From Gammaproteobacteria bacterium UBA7449 (lineage in GTDB: Bacteria > Pseudomonadota > Gammaproteobacteria > Pseudomonadales > Pseudohongiellaceae), in the NCBI GenBank assembly GCA_002477465.1, contig DLPV01000027.1:49613-110565 (forward strand): DNA of 60,953 nucleotides. The letters are read 5' to 3'. Below the pieces are notes generated by a model. That model had not been told where the DNA came from. It worked only from the letters and a program-made list of their open reading frames with translations, and made no database searches. This document shows positions 8,752 through 17,477 of the stretch, in pieces. Position 1 is the first letter of the stretch, and the number at the start of each line of letters is the position of its first letter. Position numbers and translations under genes: made by a program.

Positions 8752-11054
8752 CACGATAAACCCTTGAGTCGACGAGCGACCCAGTCCAGACACAGCAGGG
8801 AAATCAGTAGCGCCAGTAGCCAGGGTTGATCCCAGAGATCGATCTGAAATTCTTGGGAGAACGCATTGGGGGTAAATTCAACGGTATCCGCCAAGGCATC
8901 AATTCCGTCTACGTTGAAATAGGTGCCACCGCTGGCCTCGGCAATACGGGCCAACAGCCCGCCGTCCATCGCAGCGTTATTGTATTCACGCAGGGATGGC
9001 GTAACTACAAAAGCGGCACGCTTCTCGAATGCTCCGGAAGCCCCCTCACCTGCAGCACTGGCTACATCGACCAACAGGTCGTAGACGCCCTCTTCTTCAA
9101 CCACGAAACTGGCGCGGTAAACACCATCTTCTTCAATATCCCATTCCATAGGCGAATCGGTGACGATGTCCAAAGGATTATTGGTTTGCATCCATAAAGT
9201 GGCATCGTTGTCCGGCCCATATTCCATATCCAGCACGGTAGCAGTGATATTGACTTCATCGCCCACGTTATAAAATTCTCGATCGAAATCAATAGTGACC
9301 CGCTCCGGTGCGGATACTGCCAACCAACGCAGTAACTGTCGCCACAGTGTCTCATGGGACTCATCGGCGGAAGGCATCATCATTTGCCAGCGCCAGGTAC
9401 TTGCCGTGGTCAAAGCCACACTGCGACCGCTGCCGAACCGCTGCGTAGCCAGCAGCGGCAAAGCCTGGTTCTGGTATTGCAATAAGGGGTGCTCCATCAG
9501 CACCGTGGCACCAGGCTTGATCCGCCCAGTAACATAGACACCCTGCAATTCTGTCAACTGCCGCCACAGTATGTCGTTTTCACTGTCGTCAGCCGCCAGA
9601 CGCAGCAGCGGAGAAAATTCACCATTATTGGTGAGACGTGGAAAGAAAAGTTCACCGGTTGCTTGCGTGCCGCGCCGAATGCCTCCGCGCAAATGGGAGG
9701 GCAGGAAGCTTTCTTCAATAAGGGTGACCGGCAGCACATCGGCGATGGGTGTTGAAATGAACCCTTCGTCAATCATACCGCTCATCAGAAAACCGCCACC
9801 GCGCTCAGCAACAAAGTCTTCGATCATTTGCAGCTGGTCGGCGTTAAAGAAACTTTCTTCGATATCACCCAATATCAGAGATTCATACTGATAGAGTTCT
9901 TCCCTGGAACGGGGAAACCCGCTGCTCAATTCAGTCGGAGACTCTATGCCCTGACGATAGTATTTCTCCGGTCCTGTTTGCAGGTAGGTTGCCAAACGCA
10001 GAGATGGATCATCTTCAACGGCTCGACGAATAAACTTGTATTCATTGCGCGGATGCCCCTCAATATAAAGAATATCAAGTGGCTCCTTTTCAGAGTTATC
10101 TACGAGAAAACGATATTCATTGTTCTGCTCTATAATCTCACCGCTCTGCAGCTCAACCTCAAGCTCATACACGATGGCTTCTTTGCGTCCCGGCGTAAGC
10201 TCTAATTCATAGCGTCGGGTTATTCCCTCAGCACCCAGCGTAATGACTTCAGAGGTGACCTCTTGATCTCCATCGAGCACGGCCATACGAACTTCCTGAC
10301 CTTCGTAACCTTGATGACTGAGCCCCACAGAGATATTGAACACCGAGCCTTCCAGCACAGTCTTGGCAGCATTGACGTCAACAATGCCGATGTCCTGAGG
10401 TATCTGTTCCTGTCCTACACCTACCGTGAAGACAGGTATTTGCCGGTTACCAAAATCCCTGGCCTTGATAAGAGGGTCAATTTCGCTGTTATCAGCGCCA
10501 TCGGTCAGCAGTATCAACCCACCGAGCGGCAAACCGTTGAGCTGCCCGTCGACATAGTCAAGCGCCTGGCTAATAGAGGAAGCAGTGCCGGCCTCGGTCA
10601 GGCCATCTTCGCCAGCAATGCGCTCAGTCTGTTTATCAAAGCGAAAGCTGCGTATTTGAAAGTTTTCAGCCAGGTCATCGATGACGCCAGCGCCGAAGAA
10701 GTTCTCGCGTAATGCATCTTGCCGCGATCGCTCTCCGGCCATATCGGTGATTGCCATGCTCTGAGAGTCATCAATAATTACCCCCAGATAAGTCTCTTGC
10801 GGGGAAACTTGCAGAGTGGTAATTACTGGCCGCAACAGACAAAAAAGCAGCAGCACCAGCACACTGGAGCGCAGCCCGACCAGAAATGCTTTCCAGGGGG
10901 GGCTTAAAGGTCGAGTGGTCTTGAGATAGGTAAGCCAGACACCGGCAACAATGAGGCCGACTAAAACAAGAAAAAGTAACGGACTGATGCCGTAGGCAAA
11001 GTCAACATTGCCTTCAGCAAACGCGGTAAAGAGATTAGGTTCTGTGTATTGCAT
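8751..11054 (-). CDS. VWA/glutamine-amidotransferase-like membrane protein
   Basis: This 767-residue membrane protein has two N-terminal membrane segments (about 23-42 and 58-75), a VWA domain with MIDAS-type DDSQS at 95-99 and a second metal-loop motif LLTDGADNSE. A glutamine-amidotransferase-like domain follows, with FVAERGGGFLMSGMIDEG near residue 420. A C-terminal membrane segment (WLLALLISLLCLDWVA) ends at about 760. The architecture matches large membrane proteins found in MoxR operons of Planctomycetes and Proteobacteria. It begins two bases after the DUF4175-like gene and overlaps the caspase-fold gene by one base. It may display its VWA domain in the periplasm; orientation was not tested. 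Confidence 0.85.
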   Translation of the reverse strand: MQYTEPNLFTAFAEGNVDFAYGISPLLFLVLVGLIVAGVWLTYLKTTRPLSPPWKAFLVGLRSSVLVLLLFCLLRPVITTLQVSPQETYLGVIIDDSQSMAITDMAGERSRQDALRENFFGAGVIDDLAENFQIRSFRFDKQTERIAGEDGLTEAGTASSISQALDYVDGQLNGLPLGGLILLTDGADNSEIDPLIKARDFGNRQIPVFTVGVGQEQIPQDIGIVDVNAAKTVLEGSVFNISVGLSHQGYEGQEVRMAVLDGDQEVTSEVITLGAEGITRRYELELTPGRKEAIVYELEVELQSGEIIEQNNEYRFLVDNSEKEPLDILYIEGHPRNEYKFIRRAVEDDPSLRLATYLQTGPEKYYRQGIESPTELSSGFPRSREELYQYESLILGDIEESFFNADQLQMIEDFVAERGGGFLMSGMIDEGFISTPIADVLPVTLIEESFLPSHLRGGIRRGTQATGELFFPRLTNNGEFSPLLRLAADDSENDILWRQLTELQGVYVTGRIKPGATVLMEHPLLQYQNQALPLLATQRFGSGRSVALTTASTWRWQMMMPSADESHETLWRQLLRWLAVSAPERVTIDFDREFYNVGDEVNITATVLDMEYGPDNDATLWMQTNNPLDIVTDSPMEWDIEEDGVYRASFVVEEEGVYDLLVDVASAAGEGASGAFEKRAAFVVTPSLREYNNAAMDGGLLARIAEASGGTYFNVDGIDALADTVEFTPNAFSQEFQIDLWDQPWLLALLISLLCLDWVARRLKGLS

Positions 11055-11056
11055 TG

Positions 11057-14000
11057 CTACTGGATCGAACTACCTGACCCCTGACTTTCCGACAACACAC
11101 GATAATACTCTTCCACCAGCTCGCGATACTCCTCCGGCACTTCTTCATCAAAAGTGGCGTAGAGCTTGTTATTGATGTTGTCCAATTCAGCCTGGGCGCG
11201 CAGCGCACCTTCTAATTCCAGAATTGGCTGCAACAACTGTCGGAAAAGTTCGGGTTGATTAATGAAATCTTCAATGTCCTGTTGGGTAAGCTGTTGACGT
11301 ATTGAGCGTGCATTACCCCATGGCAGGATGCCACCATCAGTCGTGACACTGCCTCCGATACCTGGGCGTTCCTGGCCATCGCCGCGCGCCCCTCCAATCT
11401 GTTGCCTGCCGCCGCGTCCACCGGCCTGGCCCGGCTGGCCACCCTGTTGTTGACCCCCTGACTGCTGGCCTCCGGACTGTTGTCCCCCCGGCTGCTGGCC
11501 ACCGCTGCGGGCTTGCTCTTGCAGCTGTTCCTGCAACGATTGGGCTAATTGCTGCGAGCGCTGCAGCTGCTCACGCATTTCCCGGAGGCTAGGCGCAGCG
11601 CCATTTCCACCGCTGGCCTGCTGACCCGCTTCATTGAAAGCAAGCGCCTGTTGCTCCAGGGCTTCGATTTGTTCTCGCAGGCTCTCGGCATCCTGCGCCG
11701 CCTGCTGAATCTGGTCTGACCCTGAACCTTGATTGGAGGGATCCAGCGCGGCCAAAGAACTGGCCAATTCTTCTAACTGCCCTTCAATCTCCTCCTCAAT
11801 ATCCACCGCAAGGTTCACCATGCCGTTGCGCAACACCCTGCTGCTGGTGGACATTTCTTCCCTGATGGGCCGCAACTCCCTTGAGGCTTCCTGTGCCTGG
11901 GACATGAGTCGCTGATCTTCGTTGCTACCACGCGCAATGATCGCGCGCAGCATATCCTCAATTTCTTCCAGGTCGCGCTGCTGCTGCTGTTGGGCCTGTA
12001 TAAGCTCCTGCAAGCTTTCATCGTTGCGGATCGATTGGCGAGTTTGACCAAGGCCCTGCTCTCGGCTGGTTTCCGCTATCTGCTCCTGTAGCTGACGTTG
12101 CTGCTGCAGCAACTGCTGGCCGCGTTGGTTAAGATTCTGCGCTAGCTGGTTCACGGAGCGCTCGCCCTGCTGACTCAGCTGTTCTTGCTGCTGACGCAAG
12201 TTTTCCAATGCCTTCTGGCTCCGGGCAGCGGCGATTGACGCTGAGTCGCTCTCCGCGGCCTCTTGCATCTGCTGCGCTGCGCGCTGAATCGCGGAATCCT
12301 GCTGCTGCCCACCAGAGCTACTGCCGGAGGAAGATGATTGGGATTGGGATTGAGACTGCGATTGGCTGCCACTTTGAGAAGAAGGTTGGGAACTCTGTTG
12401 GCGACGTGACATCTGCTGAGCCAATTGCGCGACTTCTCGACTCAACTGCTCTTGTTGACGCATAAGTCGCTCCAGCTCACGACGCTTTTGCTCTTCTGTC
12501 ATTTGATCTTCACGGCGTGCCAGATTGCGCTGCGCTCGGGTCAGCCCTTCCTGACGACGCGCCAATTCTTCGAGCTTATCGACCTCTTCCTGGTTTTGTC
12601 CGCCGCCACCGCCAGGACTGTTGGGCGTCTCATAACGATTCTCGAGCTGTCCCATTTCCATTTCAAACAGTTCACGCAGATCTTCCCGCTCCTGCTGAGC
12701 GCCACCACCGCCGCCACCGCCACCTTGCTGTTGCATGCTAATGTTGGTGCGATTGATGCTGGCTTCGGCTTTTAATATGTACTGCAGAGCCAATTGTTCA
12801 GGCTGCAGCGCGCTAGTCACCTGCTCCTGTTCTAACTCGCCAGCTGCTGTATTCATTTGCTCGATTGCCAGCGACAGATTTTCCACGGCAGCATCGTAGG
12901 TATCGTCAGAGAAGTTTAGTCGCTCAGCGAGTCGATCTATTGACCTACGGGCGCGACTGGTGGCTTCGCGCTGAGACTCGGCGATAATCTCTGCATCGGA
13001 GCTGAACTCTTCAGGAGATACCTGGCTCTGTCTGTTTCGCAACTTCCAGGTGGCGGCAATTATATCTTTCTGCACAGACACCAGCGCGCTGCTGTCGCCA
13101 CCCTGGCCTCCGCCACCACCACCGCCACCACCGCCGGCAGGATTTCGGCGAAACTCTTGGTCGGTCGGGATGATTTGCAGGAAATAAATATCTGAAATAA
13201 CTTCAACAGGCCCTGCCAAGGTGTTGTTGTCAGCAAGAGTCAAGAAATAGCTGACAAAATCCCCGGGCTCGACACCCAGATCTTCGAGGTAAATCAGCTC
13301 ATTGCCTGAGATGCTGCGGGCATTGGGTTCGGTAAGGAAATCTACTTCAACCTCATCACTGCCCACCACGCTGTAATTCAGGGTGAATTCACTCAGGCCA
13401 TAGTCGTCGCTAGCGTCAACCTCGAGGACAACTTCCTCCAATGGCATGACTTCCTGATCTCTACCCGGTCGCTGCAGCGCCAATTCGGGCGGCGTGTCTT
13501 CGATCGCCCTGATAAAATAGTCCAGCGGCGCCTGACTCTCGAGACCGGAGAAATCAGTTGCCTGAATGCGGTAAACCCCATCCTGAGTCACGGTGAAGCG
13601 GGCGGTGCCAATATTGCCATCGAGGCTTAGCTGCAAATCTTCATAGGCCGGCGGCGCATTGGCCGCTTCTTCATCTTCCTCACGGTAACTCTCTTCAAAT
13701 TCAAGCAGCGCCGTTTCGATGGCCTTATTGAACTGAATAGTGAGATCGACAACAGTGCCTTCCGGCACTACCATGTCGCCACTATCTTCCTCGGTGATAT
13801 CATCTATCTGTGTATATTCGGGGTAATCAAACGCTAGATCGATCTGCTCGATCTGCGGTAAATCAAACAGGCTAATCTGATATTGTGGAGAACTCTGCTC
13901 ACCGCGCTCGTTGAATGCGATGTAATAGGTGGTATCTTCATCGAGTGCAGGGATGAAGTAACTGTATGATGCGCTATCGCTGCCGCTGCCATCTCTGCTC

Positions 14001-14752
14001 ATGGATACGTCGCGCCAGTTTACGTTGTCATCCTGTAATCTGAGGTTAATGGCATCGGGAGTCGCGTTAGTAACCCGTGCGATAATGGTCACACTGTCAC
14101 CGCGCTGTATGTCGATATTGCCGGGCTCGACAGAAATCTCAATGTCTGGAAAAAATTCTGCCACTGTCAGGGGTTCGCTGATCGCAAATGGCCATGCCAA
14201 GCGCGCACCTGATCGCAGCAGGGAATCGGACGTGACAAATAACACCACCACCATGGCGACTACAGCCACCGCGGAGGCGAATGAAATCCAGGATTCCCTC
14301 GCAGGAGTGACGGTTTCCACTTCATGCTGCTGTTGTTGCACATGAACCTGTGCATCCTGCCATAGCTGCTGAATAAATTGCTGTGAGACCCCCGCGCGAC
14401 CGTTGCGCAGATCCTCCTCTGTAAACTCAAGCGATGTCAGCAGGCGCTGTTCGAAATCCGGTATCCGATCTTCAACATAGTGCGCCAACACGCGATCGTC
14501 TGTATGTCGGCGGCGCAGCGTGACAACGAATCCCGCCAGCAAGCCTATTCCACACAGAGAGGTGATCAAGAACAGCCCAATAGAACCGGTCTTGCCTGGA
14601 TCCAGCCACAGCCCCAGCAGGCTACTCGCCAGCAGCAGGCTAGCTAGTGCAATGGCGAACAGACTGCTGACTTTGAGCAGGTACAGATTGCTACGACGAC
14701 GGCGTAAATGTTGAAGTGTCTGGCGGAGGCTATCGAATGTAGGTGTGGACAT
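11057..14752 (-). CDS. Giant DUF4175-like membrane protein with coiled coils and low-complexity tracts
   Basis: This 1231-residue protein is the first gene of the operon. Membrane segments lie at about 26-46, 56-78 and 152-172. A beta-rich extracytoplasmic region follows to about residue 530. The remainder is dominated by Gln/Glu/Arg-rich coiled coil broken by low-complexity tracts: a run of about ten Gly near residue 540, another Gly run near 680, a Ser/Gln stretch near 800 and GGQQ repeats near 1090. The overall plan matches DUF4175 proteins found beside MoxR/VWA genes. It could act as a long periplasmic scaffold. The ATG at 14752 follows a modest AAGAG. Family assignment rests on architecture and context rather than a decisive motif. 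Confidence 0.8.
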   Translation of the reverse strand: MSTPTFDSLRQTLQHLRRRRSNLYLLKVSSLFAIALASLLLASSLLGLWLDPGKTGSIGLFLITSLCGIGLLAGFVVTLRRRHTDDRVLAHYVEDRIPDFEQRLLTSLEFTEEDLRNGRAGVSQQFIQQLWQDAQVHVQQQQHEVETVTPARESWISFASAVAVVAMVVVLFVTSDSLLRSGARLAWPFAISEPLTVAEFFPDIEISVEPGNIDIQRGDSVTIIARVTNATPDAINLRLQDDNVNWRDVSMSRDGSGSDSASYSYFIPALDEDTTYYIAFNERGEQSSPQYQISLFDLPQIEQIDLAFDYPEYTQIDDITEEDSGDMVVPEGTVVDLTIQFNKAIETALLEFEESYREEDEEAANAPPAYEDLQLSLDGNIGTARFTVTQDGVYRIQATDFSGLESQAPLDYFIRAIEDTPPELALQRPGRDQEVMPLEEVVLEVDASDDYGLSEFTLNYSVVGSDEVEVDFLTEPNARSISGNELIYLEDLGVEPGDFVSYFLTLADNNTLAGPVEVISDIYFLQIIPTDQEFRRNPAGGGGGGGGGGQGGDSSALVSVQKDIIAATWKLRNRQSQVSPEEFSSDAEIIAESQREATSRARRSIDRLAERLNFSDDTYDAAVENLSLAIEQMNTAAGELEQEQVTSALQPEQLALQYILKAEASINRTNISMQQQGGGGGGGGAQQEREDLRELFEMEMGQLENRYETPNSPGGGGGQNQEEVDKLEELARRQEGLTRAQRNLARREDQMTEEQKRRELERLMRQQEQLSREVAQLAQQMSRRQQSSQPSSQSGSQSQSQSQSQSSSSGSSSGGQQQDSAIQRAAQQMQEAAESDSASIAAARSQKALENLRQQQEQLSQQGERSVNQLAQNLNQRGQQLLQQQRQLQEQIAETSREQGLGQTRQSIRNDESLQELIQAQQQQQRDLEEIEDMLRAIIARGSNEDQRLMSQAQEASRELRPIREEMSTSSRVLRNGMVNLAVDIEEEIEGQLEELASSLAALDPSNQGSGSDQIQQAAQDAESLREQIEALEQQALAFNEAGQQASGGNGAAPSLREMREQLQRSQQLAQSLQEQLQEQARSGGQQPGGQQSGGQQSGGQQQGGQPGQAGGRGGRQQIGGARGDGQERPGIGGSVTTDGGILPWGNARSIRQQLTQQDIEDFINQPELFRQLLQPILELEGALRAQAELDNINNKLYATFDEEVPEEYRELVEEYYRVLSESQGSGSSIQ
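11395..11510 (-). repeat. Degenerate GGQQ-coding tandem repeat
   Basis: Inside the DUF4175-like gene the sequence repeatedly encodes a GGQQ(P/S/Q) unit about five times, giving a short imperfect tandem repeat of about 15 bases. It keeps the reading frame because the unit is a multiple of three. It is a candidate site of length variation between strains. Confidence 0.65.
13107..13137 (-). repeat. Poly-glycine trinucleotide tract
   Basis: About ten consecutive Gly codons (GGN) make a GC-rich trinucleotide tract within the DUF4175-like gene. A second, shorter tract lies near 12700-12724. In-frame expansion or contraction by replication slippage would change the linker length without breaking the gene. 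Confidence 0.7.
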
Positions 14753-15097
14753 GAGTACTCTTTAGAATTGAGTAATAAACAACGGCGTGCCTGATTCTGC
14801 GGCAGAACTCTCCGATTGCCTCGAGTATCTATCGGGGCTAATGCGCTGCGCAATTACTCATAGCAAAAACCAGCAGCAACGGCCATTCCACACTGTCTTT
14901 CATCTGACCGATGCGGGCCAAGGAAAGTTTCAAATACGAGCTTAACTATCCCACTAACCTGCCCTGAAAAGCAAGGCTTTAACTCTGGGGCATAGCCTCA
15001 AAAATCCAGCGAAATCAGTTAGTCGCAGAATTGGCTCATTTTGCCTGTCCTATGCCACAAGCCTGCTATTTTTTACGCCGGAATCAAATCCTCTGGA
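14753..15097. other. Intergenic region upstream of the eight-gene operon
   Basis: This 345-base gap separates the operon start from the Nudix gene, both on the minus strand, so the operon promoter should lie here. I see no convincing paired -35/-10 hexamers, no terminator hairpin with a T tract and no small gene with a good ribosome site. Confidence 0.5.
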
Positions 15098-15685
15098 TCA
15101 GCTTGGGCATCCCATTTCTTGCGGTCGGTAGTATTTGGAATTTTCCGGGAAGACCCGGATGTTACCTTCAGTGACAGCCTCGAGCAGGGATGACAGCCTG
15201 CTAAAACCATTCAGGTCCTGCAGTGTCACAAGCGTGGGCCGCGGCAACACGATATTCTCTGCCGCCGATTCCGCGATCGCTGCTTCCGGGGTTAGCCAAA
15301 GGTAATCTCTGATTTCGTCGTTATCGATGTTAACCTCGACCGTTTCATGCAGCGGGCAGACAAAAAACCAGGTCGAGAAGCGCCTCGGCAGCTTTGGCGG
15401 GGTCGTCCAGTGCGCGGTGTGGATGAGTTGCTGCTCGGAGATACTGATACCTGCCTCTTCTCTGGTTTCGCGCACCGCTGCCCTGAGGGCCGCCGGATAC
15501 TCCAGCCCTTCAGGGTGAGCAGCAAAGTCATCGGGATCGAGCCTGCCACCAGGGAAAACCCAATGCCCGCCGTGAAATACCAGGCGTGAATTACGCTGCA
15601 CTAGCAGGACCTCCAGATGCTCCTGCACCGAGTTCTCTCGAATCAGGACCACGGTGGCGGCCGGCACAGGCTCCATTTCAGTCAT
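15098..15685 (-). CDS. Nudix hydrolase with extended Nudix box
   Basis: From the ATG at 15685 this encodes 195 residues. The start was chosen because GGGAG lies six bases upstream, while the longer frame from 15733 lacks a site. The Nudix signature is recognisable as FPGG at 44-47 and RETREEAGI at 72-80, with the pyrophosphatase glutamates E73, E76 and E77. About ten extra residues are inserted between the Gly and the REXXEE part, as in NUDT19/CoA-type and related Nudix proteins. It probably hydrolyses a nucleoside-diphosphate-linked substrate, possibly an acyl-CoA or CoA derivative given the fatty-acid genes nearby; that specificity is inference. Confidence 0.88.
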   Translation of the reverse strand: MTEMEPVPAATVVLIRENSVQEHLEVLLVQRNSRLVFHGGHWVFPGGRLDPDDFAAHPEGLEYPAALRAAVRETREEAGISISEQQLIHTAHWTTPPKLPRRFSTWFFVCPLHETVEVNIDNDEIRDYLWLTPEAAIAESAAENIVLPRPTLVTLQDLNGFSRLSSLLEAVTEGNIRVFPENSKYYRPQEMGCPS

Positions 15686-15870
15686 GTTGTCTCCCAAAAG
15701 CTCATGGTATTGGACTGTATTCCTGCCTGGCATGATAACGAATTAACGGGATTGACTCAGCAAAGTCGTCATAGCGATTGCGAGCGTCGCGATGGGAGCT
15801 TAGAATTCATCGGCTTTTCGCTGGAGTCGTCACATCGAATTCAGCCCAACTATTTGAATAGGGAAGAGAA

Positions 15871-16743
15871 ATGAGCATAAGTTTTGAAGGTCGAGTCGCA
15901 TTCGTCACAGGAGCTGGCGGTGGGCTGGGCAAACAGCACGCCCTGGAACTTGGAAAGAGAGGCGCCAAGGTCGTCGTGAATGACCTCGGTGGTTCCGTCG
16001 ATGGCACCGGTGGTTCAGCGTCGGCTGCCGAACTGGTGGCACAGGAAATTATCGATAATGGCGGAACCGCCATCGCCAACGGCGCATCGGTCACTGACCT
16101 TGATGCGGTTCAGGGTATGGTAGATGACACCATGTCCAAGTGGGGACGCATCGATATCGTTGTCAACAACGCAGGCATCCTGCGCGACAAAACGTTTGCG
16201 AAGATGGATCTGGCAAACTGGCACGCGGTTATAGACGTGCATTTAACCGGCAGCCTTAACGTCACCAAATGCGTGTGGCCAATTATGATCGAGCAGAACT
16301 ATGGCCGCCTGGTCATGACGACTTCTACTTCGGGGCTATTTGGCAATTTTGGTCAGAGCAACTACGGCGCTGCCAAGTTAGGACTAGTCGGCTTCATGAA
16401 TACACTACGCTTTGAAGGCGCCAAGTATAACGTTTTTACCAACAGCATCGCACCAATTGCCGCTACGCGAATGACGGTTGATCTGCCTGGCTTCGAAGAC
16501 AGTGCCGAGAAGCTGGCTCCGGAACTGGTGACCCCTGCCGTGGTATTCCTGTGCAGCGACCAGGCGCCCAACGGACGTATCATTCAGGCTGCGGGCGGCC
16601 GCTACTACTCGGCGGATGTGCGCGAAAACGTCGGCGTCGATCTAGGTGCGGGTACTTCGGTGGAAGACATCGCGGATAATATCGAGACGATTCTGGATAT
16701 GAGCGAGAACAAGGGTATCCTTGAGCGCACTCCTCACCGTTAA
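15871..16743 (+). CDS. SDR-family 3-hydroxyacyl-CoA dehydrogenase-like oxidoreductase
   Basis: This 290-residue short-chain dehydrogenase has the NAD(P)-binding motif TGAGGGLG at 13-20, NNAG at 99-102, and a catalytic Ser near 152-154 with Y165 and K169 (SNYGAAK). The N-terminal half resembles the dehydrogenase unit of peroxisomal multifunctional enzyme type 2, including the extended VNDLGGSVDGTGGS loop. It therefore probably oxidises 3-hydroxyacyl-CoA or a related bulky substrate. A GGGAAGAG sequence stands just before the ATG. It is transcribed convergently with the GST gene and only 17 bases separate their stops. The exact substrate cannot be told from sequence. Confidence 0.88.
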   Translation: MSISFEGRVAFVTGAGGGLGKQHALELGKRGAKVVVNDLGGSVDGTGGSASAAELVAQEIIDNGGTAIANGASVTDLDAVQGMVDDTMSKWGRIDIVVNNAGILRDKTFAKMDLANWHAVIDVHLTGSLNVTKCVWPIMIEQNYGRLVMTTSTSGLFGNFGQSNYGAAKLGLVGFMNTLRFEGAKYNVFTNSIAPIAATRMTVDLPGFEDSAEKLAPELVTPAVVFLCSDQAPNGRIIQAAGGRYYSADVRENVGVDLGAGTSVEDIADNIETILDMSENKGILERTPHR

Positions 16744-16751
16744 AGCAGCAA

Positions 16752-16786
16752 GCCTGGCGGTCAGGATTTTTTTTGGTCCGCCAGGC
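16752..16786. other. Inverted repeat between convergent sdr and gst genes
   Basis: A perfect 9-bp inverted repeat (GCCTGGCGG at 16752-16760, CCGCCAGGC at 16778-16786) encloses a 17-base loop containing eight T residues. The right arm lies within the last codons of the GST gene. Neither strand has a T tract after the stem, so it is not a standard intrinsic terminator. Confidence 0.5.
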
Positions 16787-17387
16787 AACGCTGTATGGAT
16801 TCATGTTCATCCATGCGTGCTAACAATGCTTTAATTTCCGGCATCTCATTAAATGCATCCCAGTCCAGAGCCTTGCCGGCGACTATTGTGACCAGCCCTA
16901 CGGTAAACCGGAAGAAGAAGTCCGCATAAGTAATTTCCGGTCCAGCGAGATAGGGTTCATATTTCGCAATTCTATTCAGCGCGGCGAAGCCTTTCTCCAA
17001 CTGCTTCCTGACTTCTTGCCGTAGCACCGGGTCAGCTGGCGCGCCAAAAAAGACCTCTCCGTAGAGGCGCCGTGCCGGCAACTCCAGATAAATTTCAAGA
17101 TAGTGAATCAACTCCTCAACTTTGGCGCGCGCAAAGCTGTCCCCTGGATAAAAGGAAGGCTGCTTGCCAAGACTATCCAAGTAATTGAGAATCACCGCGG
17201 TCTCAGTGAGAAATCCCTGCTCTGTCTCCAGACATGGGACCTTGCCCATGGGGCTTTTGTCCAGGTAAGTGTTTTCCTGACTGGGTTTGACCAACACTTC
17301 CTCAAATTCGAGCTGTTGCTCAATCATTACCGCCTTCACAATGTTGTAGTAGTTACTCAGCGGCATCCCGTACAATTTTAGCGCCAT
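16761..17387 (-). CDS. Glutathione S-transferase family protein
   Basis: This encodes 208 residues from the ATG at 17387, which is preceded by GGGGAGAATC, a good ribosome site. The N-terminal thioredoxin-like domain starts MALKLYGMPLSNYYN; the Ser in this loop is the candidate glutathione-activating residue. The cis-Pro region is MGKVPCLET, followed by LTETAVILNYLD, which binds the gamma-glutamyl moiety. An all-helical C-terminal domain follows. This is a soluble cytoplasmic GST with a typical length. Class and substrate are not determinable. It overlaps nothing and is convergent with the SDR gene. Confidence 0.88.
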   Translation of the reverse strand: MALKLYGMPLSNYYNIVKAVMIEQQLEFEEVLVKPSQENTYLDKSPMGKVPCLETEQGFLTETAVILNYLDSLGKQPSFYPGDSFARAKVEELIHYLEIYLELPARRLYGEVFFGAPADPVLRQEVRKQLEKGFAALNRIAKYEPYLAGPEITYADFFFRFTVGLVTIVAGKALDWDAFNEMPEIKALLARMDEHESIQRCLADQKKS

Positions 17388-17477
17388 GATTCTCCCCTTC
17401 TCCAAGACCTCAATATCAACCAGCGCCTCGCAAATTACTAGTTTGCTCGCCGCTTTGCAAAGCCCAATGCGGTTAGG

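Noticed and set aside
16767..16774. Run of eight T as intrinsic terminator
   Set aside because: The T run lies inside the hairpin loop, not after the stem.
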